This document shows, piece after piece, positions 51,508-60,000 of a DNA stretch of 60,000 bases. Both the position numbers and the translations under genes were made by a program. A model generated the notes under the pieces. That model was not told where the DNA came from, ran no database searches, and was given only the letters and a program-made list of their open reading frames with translations. Numbering within the stretch: the first letter of the stretch is position 1; every line of letters starts with the position of its first letter. The DNA is taken from the NCBI RefSeq assembly GCF_964204645.1, contig NC_134032.1:2446916-2506915 (forward strand). The letters are read 5' to 3'. Origin of the DNA: Tubulanus polymorphus. Lineage: Eukaryota > Nemertea > Palaeonemertea > Tubulaniformes > Tubulanidae.

Positions 51508-54500
51508 TTAACACGCTAGAATCCTTTTCATAATCTCATTTTCTTTTGTTTCTTCTCTTTTGAATTTTATATATTCATCTAAATTGCAACCATAGGCGAC
51601 TGTGTGGATTCCATCATCTAAAATATATCTTTTATCATCAAATGGGTTTAGACTTATCTTCTCTATCTCTTCAATATACATTTCATGATCTTCAGATCTT
51701 AAACATTTCATCTTATGTTTTCTAACTTCTTCATTAAATATACAATTGATGTAATCTTTAAAATGAATATTATTTTCTACTACACTTTTGGTTATTCCTT
51801 TTAACTTTTTAGCTTCATGTTCTTTAGTTTTATAACTATACATTTTAGATCTAATACCAATGAACTCTATCATTTCTTCACCGCCTAATTCATCCTTAAA
51901 CTTCCCAGGAACTTTTTTATTATCATTGATAAACAATTCATGATCTTTAGGATAGTTACTGAAATCAAAATGATGATTTAATATTTTTAAATCACCAGTT
52001 ATGTTATCACTTTTTATCTTTAATATGTAAGAATCTGTATCTAGATATAAGATTTCTATATTTTTTTTCCCCAAAATGGGGTTGCAATACATTATAATAG
52101 AATTCATACATCAATAGCTTTGAAATTTCTAAAACTGCAGCTCCAACATAAATAGGTTTATTGAACTTCATAGAAGTTCCTTTTAATTTAACTGCTGCTA
52201 AATTTTCATCGAATATTCTATTACCTATAAATTTCGGATACGATTGTAAATGTCTAATTCTTTTACCATTACTAACTAACTCAATATCATTTCTATTTCT
52301 TATGTTTTCACATGTTTTTCCATAGAACGCATTATTCATTAGTTTAAAGTAATCTTTTTCAAAATCAGTTTTAGCTTCAGTTCTCTGTGTAGTATTAAAA
52401 TCTATAAATTTTTCTAACCACTTAGATTGATTAAATGAAATATATCTATGTACTTTTTTTAATATCATTCCTTGATTCAAATAAAACTTCAACATTCTAT
52501 AATGTACTACATAATTATATTTATCTTCTTGAGTTACCATTAACTTTTCAGTATGAATATGATTATCGGGTTTAATTCTTTTTTGATAATTTGATAATTC
52601 TTCATGTTTAACAATTTTATGTTCGGGACAATATGCTAGATTTCTAGATTTGAATTTAATATTTTCGGGGTATTCTAAATCTACAACAAAGAAGTAACCA
52701 GTATCTGAATCATCTGCAATATCTAGGATTCTTTTCTTCCAATCAAATTTATCAATTTGTAAAACTTCAGTTATTTCAAACATCCCATAAGGTTGTGGTT
52801 CTATCATTGCCCAACCATAAAGATTATTTGCATCTATGTATAATAATTTATATCCAGGATTATCATTTACATTGAAATATCTATCACCCAATACACCTGA
52901 AACACCTCCTCTTATAGATTTTTCAAATAATAGTAATTGATCTATATTTGTTAACAAATCCATTTTTATATCTGTAAATTTTAATCCACAATCCCATGTT
53001 AATCCTGGTGATGAATAACAATGACAAGGATCAATATTGAAATATTTTAGGTTTACATCTCTAAACCTTTCAAATATATCGGTTAATAATAATACATCTG
53101 ATTTTAAATATAAATCTACTAATTGTCCATGATTTTTAATTTCAAAATGATTCCAAATATTCAATGTTCTATTATATACTTCATCTTTAACATATTCATT
53201 TTTTAATTCATCATAGAATTGTTCTTTCAATAATTCAGTTATTTTAAAATCATTATGATTTTTTAGAAAGAATATGGAATTGCGCCTTTACATCTCATTA
53301 ATTTTAAATCATCATAATTTGGGTAATATTCTTTTAATATCTTTAATTCATCATCAACTAATGATTTTGATAAGTTATCTAATGAACTATTTAAAAATCT
53401 ATATGAATCTATAAATCTTAGACAACCAAATTGGAATGATATATAATTCTCAGATGTTTTAGCTAACATTCTAAATTTATAAGTTGGTATTTTATCTTTT
53501 GATTTATTTGAATTTAATATTTCTATTTCATTATTAATTTCTTCTATTTTATGAAACAGTTGCTTAATGAATAAATGCGCGTCATACCCCGATAAATTGT
53601 GAAATATAATGGGGACAAAATTTACTTTTTTGGCTTGTAAATTGCAAGCCTCATGCGCTGCACCTCTAAATTTACCATTCAAATGATCGTGGTCTCTTAC
53701 TTTTTTATCTTTATAATTAAATATCTTTTCACAATAATAACATTTATCTGCAAACTCAAATTCTTCTTTATCTTCTTCTGTCATAATTATTTCTTTATTT
53801 GTATTCAATAATTTACTAAATCTTATTTCATATTCAATTAATAAGTCACAAAAATGATTGATAACATTTTCATTTCTATAATTATAATATTCACTTTCAA
53901 TTAGTTCTGGATAATCAGATTTTATATATAACCCGAAAGCTGCAGCTGATTGATGAATCTTTTTAATAGTATTTGTTTTTGGTGGTTCATCTGAATAATC
54001 ACTTTCATTAGAATTTAATTTCTTTCTTTTATAATATATATCTTTTCTATCTTTATCTGTTAATTCTTTATTCAATGATTCAAAATCTCCATATATTACA
54101 AATGGTACTTTATTTTTGTAATCATATTTTTTGAATTCTAATATTTTATCTTTTTCATTTGGTAAAACTAATTTACAATAATCATGATTATCACATAGTT
54201 GTTTATGATTTAATAATGTACTTTCATTACTGAATCTATGTAAACATTTTCTACATAGATATATTTTATGGTGATCATTTTCTGATTTGAAAAATAAATC
54301 GATTTGTTTAATCCACATATAATGATTTTCATAATATAGTATATCTATAACATCATTTGAATCATAATCTTTTGATAGGTATAAAGGTTCTAATGTATAA
54401 TGTTTAATATTATTTCCTTTTGTATTTGGTAATTTAATTAAATCAAATACATTTATTTTAAGATTATTATCTCTTTCTATTTTTGGAATATTTTTAATTC

Positions 54501-54896
54501 TAACAGGATACTTATCTATCTTATAATTATTTTCAAATTGTTTATAATGAGTTAATCTATAAGTATGTTTATTATAATCTTCAACTGGATGTAAACAACT
54601 TATTATAGCCCATATAAAACATTTATTATCAAAATTTTGTATATTTATTACACCATTAGTTTTAAATGGTAGTTTAATATAACTTGTTCCATTTATACTA
54701 TCATCTTTATAATATGATAAATTATTTTCATCAATTGGTTTTGATTTAGTTAACTTATTATATTTTGTGTTATAAACATGTAAAGTTATAAATATTATCT
54801 CATCAAATATTAAACCAGATCCTTCAAAATATTTCTCTTCTATTTTAGTTTTTATTTCATTATAACATTTATTTAATTTATCATCTATATGTTGTT
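51508..54896 (-). pseudogene. PolB: Protein-primed DNA polymerase B, broken by frameshifts
   Basis: Three pieces in three frames. Piece 1 (54896-53263) has an N-terminal domain with INIQNFDNKCFIWAIISCLH, then exonuclease I (VIYGDFES), an endonuclease VII-like insert (CYYCEKIF, then VRDHDHLNGKFRGAAHEACN) and exonuclease II (NLSGYDAHLF). Piece 2 (53230-52007) has exonuclease III (YLKSDVLLL), motif A (YIDANNLYGWAM, about 131-142) and motif B (KLMNNAFYGK). Piece 3 (52107-51508) has motif C (YLDTDS) and the C-terminus. The breaks lie near 53255 and in the homopolymer stretch at about 52060-52075. A further break near 54890 separates it from the zinc-finger N-terminus. All catalytic motifs are intact, so the lesions are few and recent, or assembly errors. 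It replicates the element using a terminal protein as primer. Confidence 0.92.
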
Positions 54897-55505
54897 TATA
54901 TTATATATTGGTTTATCTTCTGATTTTATAAACTTTACTTTAGAAGATATACTTATTTTAGGATATTCAACATCTGTAATTATTTTTATTATTTCTTTCA
55001 TATTTTCTAAATGTTTTTTATTTTCTTCTAATGTTTTTCCTTTATGAAATTTAAACTCGATAGCTGCTGGACCAATATCACTTTTAAATGCTTCGGTTAT
55101 CTCTATATCTTTTTTATTATCTAATGAATTAATATAATTTCTTACATCTTCCATGTATGGTCTTTTATTGTTTAATTTATTTTTTATTCTTTTAATTGTC
55201 TTCTGTTTCTTATCGTTATCATTATCAAAATAATCTTCACCTAAAATATCATTATTCTTATTTCTAATATGACTTATAGATTTTAAATGTTCTTTATAAT
55301 ATCTTTTATCACTGAATGATTGATTACATGTATCACATTTGTATGTTTCTTTTTCATTCTTTAATTCTTCTAATTTAGTTTCTAATATATCATCCTTATA
55401 TTCTAGTTTCAATTTATTCTCTAAATGTGTTTTATTGTGTCTTGCTTTTTGGGATTTATCTATATCGATATTACATGTTGGGCAGTAGTACTTATTTGCT
55501 TCCAT
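54885..55505 (-). CDS. C2H2 zinc-finger N-terminal part of the polymerase gene
   Basis: A 206-residue frame with two C2H2 fingers (CPTCNIDIDKSQKARHNKTH and CDTCNQSFSDKRYYKEHLKS). A basic middle (KKQKTIKRIKNKLNNKRPYM) and an alpha/beta part with AIEFKFHKGKTLEENKKHL follow. It ends at NINNI just as the polymerase frame opens, with about 10 bases overlap. In many related elements similar fingers are fused to the polymerase, so this is likely its N-terminus after a single frameshift. The first 27 codons lie inside the right terminal repeat, so the gene starts within the repeat. It has an early-type motif. Confidence 0.75.
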   Translation of the reverse strand: MEANKYYCPTCNIDIDKSQKARHNKTHLENKLKLEYKDDILETKLEELKNEKETYKCDTCNQSFSDKRYYKEHLKSISHIRNKNNDILGEDYFDNDNDKKQKTIKRIKNKLNNKRPYMEDVRNYINSLDNKKDIEITEAFKSDIGPAAIEFKFHKGKTLEENKKHLENMKEIIKIITDVEYPKISISSKVKFIKSEDKPIYNINNI

Positions 55506-55988
55506 TTTAATACTATATTTTTTATTAAAATTGATTTTAGAAGTTCAATGATTTAAATGTTATTCATATATATATGAATATTTTAAGAGTAATAGGGGTA
55601 ATGGGCTTTCAAGCTAAAGGTTTAATGATCGAGTTCATTAATAACATATATTAAAAGTAATTAAAAAACTATAATATATTTTCATAACCGCGTGCATTTC
55701 AGTTGAATAATAGAATAATTATTATCATTTGAATATATTTGATTATTTGAATTTGTGTATTGTAATTAAATCAATTGGTCGCGGAGCGGTGGCGAAGCGG
55801 AGCGACCAATTGATTTAATACAATATGCTTTTTATATTATTGATATCTTAGAATAAATATTTAGTTTTGATATAAAATGCACGCGGTTATGAAAATATAT
55901 TATAGTTTTTTAATTACTTTTAATATTTTGTTTTTTAATGGGCTCGACTGTTCGACCTTTGGCCTGAAAGCCCATTACCCCTATTACT
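55429..55988. repeat. Right terminal inverted repeat, 560 bp
   Basis: Reverse complement of 37622-38186 with a 5-bp core difference. Bases 55588-55988 form the palindromic part (401 bp), with the GC-rich core at 55770-55815. The inner 159 bp contain the promoter and start of the zinc-finger/polymerase gene. Confidence 0.92.
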
Positions 55989-55994
55989 AAGAGG
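55989..55994. other. Target site duplication AAGAGG, right copy
   Basis: Exact repeat of 37616-37621, directly after the terminal CTATTACT. Confidence 0.95.
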
Positions 55995-57960
55995 CAATAT
56001 TTCAGTATATATCTTAGAAAGAATTTGACGATAATGATTTTGAGAAGTTTGCATTTGAAGAGATGAGTGATGACATAAAAGCTGTTGCATAGCGCTGTTT
56101 CTCTATTATCCTTTGCTGGTAACTAATCTGAGAAACAATTCAATTTTTTCTTTTCTTTTTTAGGGATGAATCGGATTTGCCGATTAGAGATCAGTCAAAA
56201 TTTGTTGTCTTACAATCTGCCCTGCTGCTGCTTTTCGCATCGTGCGTCATTTGTAAGGCATCAAACAGGGTCTGGCGTCGAATTTTTTGAACTCAAATTA
56301 CTGTGAGAACGAACTGCACTTCATGCCATCACGCAACTGAATGGAAGAGTGAACCAACAACCCGAGGCATTCCAGTGTGTAGCATAATGCTAAGTGCCAT
56401 GATAATTTCGACTGGTAATCTAACAACCAAAGTGACCCGCCTGTTCAAGTAAGTGTCACTTGAAATAGTATTTTTACATTTATTCTAACGGGTATATGGA
56501 TTCTTTCTAGAAGGCTACTTCATAATATTTTGATAGACTGTTCCCATTAGTCAAACAGCTGATAGTCTTTATCATGATTTCAGTTTAATGAAAATTCATT
56601 GTTCCACAATAAGAACGGTTTACAGACACCAATCCCAGTATATTCACCTTGCAATAAGAAAATACTTCAATGAAAAGAGAAAGCTGCTATTGGATTCCAT
56701 CGGAAATAAACCACTACTGCCGGGAAGGGATGGTCGCTGCGATAGCCCAGGTCATTCAGCGAAGTATTGCTTTTACACAATAATGGACTTGCGGCAAAAT
56801 AGAATCCTTACATCAGAATTAGTGCAGGTAAATTCAATCTTCAATTTTGCAGGATTTCCATTATTTTGATTGTCATACGTAGGTTGATCAATGCAGATGC
56901 GTTTTTTTTTTAAATTTGTTTACAGAGTAACAAAACAACGTCGTCAAATGCGATGGAATTGGAGGGGCTGAAACGATGTCAGAAGACCTTGGTGAAATTC
57001 AGTGTCAGCATTTGTTGCCGATATACACATTATCTGTTAGGAAGTGGACCCGCGAATGTTGGAATGTTCCTCATTTCTATGACTGTTGGCATTGCGTTAA
57101 AGGTAGAGATCGTTCAAAAACACAACATACCATGTATAACTAATGATAATGTCACAATATTGATATTTTTGCCCTTTACATGTTTTTTCCTACGTCGAGT
57201 CAGAACATAAGATAACATTGTTATGGCAACTTTGGTATTATTCAGCATTTGCAAAGAAACTGGAGAAGCTGACAAAACGCAAAGGAAATGAAGACATAAA
57301 ACAATGGATTCAAAATATTAAAGTTCATCTGTACTTTTGTGCCTTGTCGTCAAAGCCTGGAGAATTCAGGATAATATTCAGAAGAAATGGCTAGCGTGTG
57401 TTGAGCACGTTCAGAATATACACACTAACTGTAGCCACGGACCACTTGAACAAGAGAGAAAATGGCTTCTTCCTGGTACGCAATTTCATGTTTCTATAAT
57501 TATACAATATGCAGAAATGCTGTAAGAAAAAATCAAGTGGAGTTGAATCATTTCATAGTGTTCTCAACCATTTTTGTCCGAAGATGATTCATTTTTCTTA
57601 CACAGGAATGCTCAGTCGGTGAGTATGTTGCATGTTGGTTCAGGGGGTACAGGGGAAAACTTACCTGTAGATACGCTTCCACTTTAAATTGGCGAAATCA
57701 TATTGTCATGGGTTAACATAAAATGTTATTTTCTAGATTATATGTGGCTATTCTTCATTAGAACAAAAACAGTTCCCGTGTCCAATCAAAAACAAAAAGT
57801 GGTCAAAAGAAGTATGCTGTACACTATCCAAAGCACAAGAATGGGCACATTGTGAGAACGTTCATTCAAATATCCAACATCGGTGAAAGCTTGATTATTG
57901 TATACATGTACTGTAGGTTTTCATGTTGTATGAATATTTTGCAGTTCAAATGGGCATGAT
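55995..57960 (+). pseudogene. Kolobok-like transposase gene with introns, decayed
   Basis: Plus-strand exon-like blocks in order are FDDNDFEKFAFEEMSDDIKA (from 56021), KFVVLQSALLLLFASCVIC (56166 onward), NCTSCHHATEWKSEP, then MLSAMIISTGNLTTKVTRLF (to about 56449), DGRCDSPGHSAKYCFYTIMD (to 56826), SSNAMELEGLKRCQK (56925 onward), YDCWHCVK, LEKLTKRKGNEDIKQWIQNI, CSHGPLEQERKWLLPGT and KYAVHYPKHKNGHIV. These match the THAP/Kolobok-type transposase family (usual words DGRFDSPGHSAKYGTYT, AMEKEGL, CAHGPL). Several junctions have good GT/AG sites. At least one frameshift (near 57010) and stops show decay. The Penelope-like sequence to the left ends within about 30 bp of 55995. Confidence 0.8.
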
Positions 57961-58962
57961 GCTGATTCCAATGTACAATAAACACATGAAGTTAAATGGT
58001 CAAGGACAGTCAACACCAAGATATCTCTCTTCGACCGATGTTGCACCATACAAGATCCGACTCTTACAACTCGAGGAAAGTGATTCAACACGATCGATAT
58101 AACACTGGAATAGGTTTGCAGTTCATTTCATTTAGTCCTTTATCCTTTTAGCCAATTTGGATTTTATTGTAATTGAAACTCTGGAACTGTTAACAAGAGA
58201 CAAGTAAGAAGTTGAAAAAACACAAGTTATGCTTGATTCTGATATTCAAATTAAATTCAAATTCAAATTTATTTTATTATATCATATTTACAAAACATAT
58301 CATTGGTTCATACAGTAATAAACATTAGGACAGAACGAATATTATTATAGAATTTACAAAAAGCAATGAATTTCTATAACTAAACATTTCTGAACATTAT
58401 TTGTCTAACTGAGATCAAGAGTAACTCTCCCGTTTATTAGGAAACACACGCAACTAGTGGAATATGTTTGATCTACACACATAAATTGTTTATCGCTATA
58501 GAATTTGTAATCCATAAACGCCAAAATCAACATCAGCCGGAAACCCAGACCAAATCAATTCATAATTTATTGATTGAATCTACACTACAATATATGTATT
58601 TATTCAAATATTTCAATAAAAAGATTAACTTCTAAAATCCATTCCAAATAATAATACGTTCTTATTTGTAAATTCACTCAATCTATCGACTCAGTAGGTG
58701 CCTAAGTTGAGTTCTTAATAGGACAGATCCATTTTAAGCATGGTGATAATACAGTATCATGATGTTTGAATGCCAAAATAAATGCCTGGTCAAATAAATT
58801 CATATTTCTTGATTGTACGTCCGCGTATGTTCGGTTTCAAAGCTGAATCATATTTGACGTCTACACAGTGGTTGCATATTAGGTTCGAATCTGTCAATGC
58901 ATTTAATTCTATGTATCGGTATTTCAATTTACTACAATTCCCATCATTCTGAATGGCTTTTC
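57961..58962. other. Intergenic, nothing recognised
   Basis: Contains a short ATTCAAATT repeat at 58230-58275 that is typical of LINE tails, but no coding part. Otherwise featureless. Confidence 0.4.
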
Positions 58963-59000
58963 AGAAAACCCGTCATCGCTGCTTAGCAGCTATATTTAAA
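58963..59000. repeat. Dispersed repeat end, second copy of that at 7846
   Basis: AGAAAACCCGTCATCGCTGC, then TTAGCAGCTATATTT, nearly identical to 7846-7890. Confidence 0.6.
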
Positions 59001-59209
59001 CTTTAATTCTGTAATATTATTCACTTGAAAACGAAAACGTGCAGTTTTAATCAAATTATTTTCTTTTGATCTAAAATTTTTAATTGTAGATTATTTTTCT
59101 AATTCATGTTAATCGATATCTTTGAAATGTAGCATCTGTTCTTTCATTTATTAGTAATTGTTTAATTAAAATTGATATTTTTTCAACTCGTTAATTACTC
59201 GTTACTTTT

Positions 59210-59462
59210 CATATTGTTTTAATTCTGTCATTTATTTTACATATTTCATTCATCGAAATCTATATAAATGATTTTCATACATATGATATTCATTTGTATA
59301 ATGTTCATTTATATGAAATTATTAGAGTAATAAAGTATATGTTGTATAATTCAGAGGTTGAAAGGTTCAGTGAGTGAAAAATAAGAATAAAAACGAGCGA
59401 GAATTTATTCTTATTTTTTATGAGCTCGACCTCCGGTATGAAAAGACATATACCCTATTACT
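59210..59462. mobile_element. Relic of a third Polinton-like element: internal piece plus palindromic end
   Basis: Bases 59217-59262 (GTTTTAATTCTGTCATTTAT, then TTTACATATTTC) match 51107-51152 of the 18-kb element, which is the start of the probable penton gene and its leader. From 59326 to 59462 lies a short palindromic end: AGTAATAAAGTATATGT is matched in reverse by CATATACCCTATTACT, with the shared word TGAGCTCGACCT. The right border CTATTACT is the usual terminus. So another, more diverged copy ended here after a large internal deletion. Confidence 0.65.
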
Positions 59463-60000
59463 CTTCTAGTAGGTCGATTGGATTTTTTTCACATTTCGTG
59501 TGACAGATCCGTGCGAGCATTTTACAAGTTCCACATTCTTAACTAGAAAAAGATGAGACACACTCGGCTGATTGTTCCATTCTTCCTCAATAACAAACTC
59601 AGCATCAATAAGGTCAAGGACACTAATTCATCACTATAGTTGCGATTACACGAAGACGTGATTTTTTCGATGGAAATATGGAAACTTGGCGCCCCAAACT
59701 CATGGATCGTGCTTAAAATTGTCTGTAAATCTTATTTAAGTAGTAAATAAATGTCATGGTGTATTGGGAAATTTAATCAGACTTGTTCATCCGAATTGCT
59801 TTCGAATAAAGAAATTTCTGGAATCGATCTGCGTGCAGACATCCATAGCACGTATCAGTCGAAATTACTGCGAAAAGCCGATAGTAATCCGACGGGCCTG
59901 CGAAATGTATCGGAATATAAGAATAACACAACATGGATTTTATGACCGACATTTTTATTGGTTATTCAACTCAAATTATCATATGTGCCTAGGCATCTCA
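59463..60000. other. Flank to window end, nothing recognised
   Basis: A 64-codon plus-strand frame (59751-59945) has no recognisable domain. Confidence 0.4.

Larger units (their letters stand above)
37622..55988. mobile_element. Polinton/adintovirus-type virus-like element, 18,367 bp, complete
   Basis: Both ends are AGTAATAGGGGTAATGGGC in inverse orientation, with exact 6-bp duplications. The element is far more AT-rich than its surroundings. It carries integrase, packaging ATPase, major capsid protein, probable penton protein, small membrane proteins and protein-primed polymerase B, the defining set of Polintons and adintoviruses. Gene blocks converge: plus strand up to 43273, minus strand from 55505 down to 43817. 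Terminal repeats differ by only a 5-bp unit in length, so insertion is recent. The polymerase gene is frameshifted, so this copy is probably not replication-competent by itself. No Ulp1/adenain-like protease was seen. Confidence 0.96.

Overview
This is a window of nuclear DNA from an animal, most likely a marine invertebrate; the sequence does not settle the phylum. The evidence is split genes with GT/AG introns, a minisatellite and microsatellites, and a broad set of metazoan mobile elements: BEL/Pao, Ty3/Gypsy, Penelope-like, non-LTR, piggyBac-like, Kolobok-like and two Polinton/Maverick lineages. Few host genes are visible: a seven-exon integrase-core protein (1.4-3.0 kb, minus) and a secreted three-exon protein (8.6-10.8 kb, plus) with broken tandem relatives at 11.5 and 12.4 kb. 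Everything else up to about 34 kb is repeats and decayed elements, including an older, more GC-rich Maverick DNA polymerase pseudogene at 30.5-33.5 kb.

The centre is a complete 18,367-bp, very AT-rich virus-like element (37622-55988) of the Polinton/adintovirus type. It has exact 6-bp target duplications (AAGAGG) and 560-565 bp terminal inverted repeats. It encodes a retroviral-type integrase with a chromodomain, a packaging ATPase, a double-jelly-roll major capsid protein, a probable penton protein, several small membrane proteins, an HNH nuclease, zinc-finger proteins and a protein-primed DNA polymerase B. The two blocks of genes converge on a long inverted repeat at 43.3-43.8 kb. It looks young, but the polymerase has three frame breaks, two small genes carry a premature stop, a probable solo LTR sits inside, and no Ulp1-type protease was found.

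A second, 2,547-bp non-autonomous relative (34484-37030, TSD AATATG) lies in the same Penelope-like retroelement 585 bp away. A relic of a third copy is at 59.2-59.5 kb, and a relic integrase tail is at 5.4-5.8 kb.

Two features stand out. First, the terminal repeats are themselves about 400-bp imperfect palindromes around a GC-rich core, so each end could fold into a parvovirus-like hairpin. Second, the genes carry two short upstream motifs at fixed distance from the start codon. An A-run plus TATAATAAATGG precedes replication-type genes, and AATTTTT plus T(A)AATAAATG precedes six structural or membrane genes. The second motif also precedes a gene of the small element. This resembles an early/late program with poxvirus-like late promoters, and it suggests the small element is a satellite of the large one.
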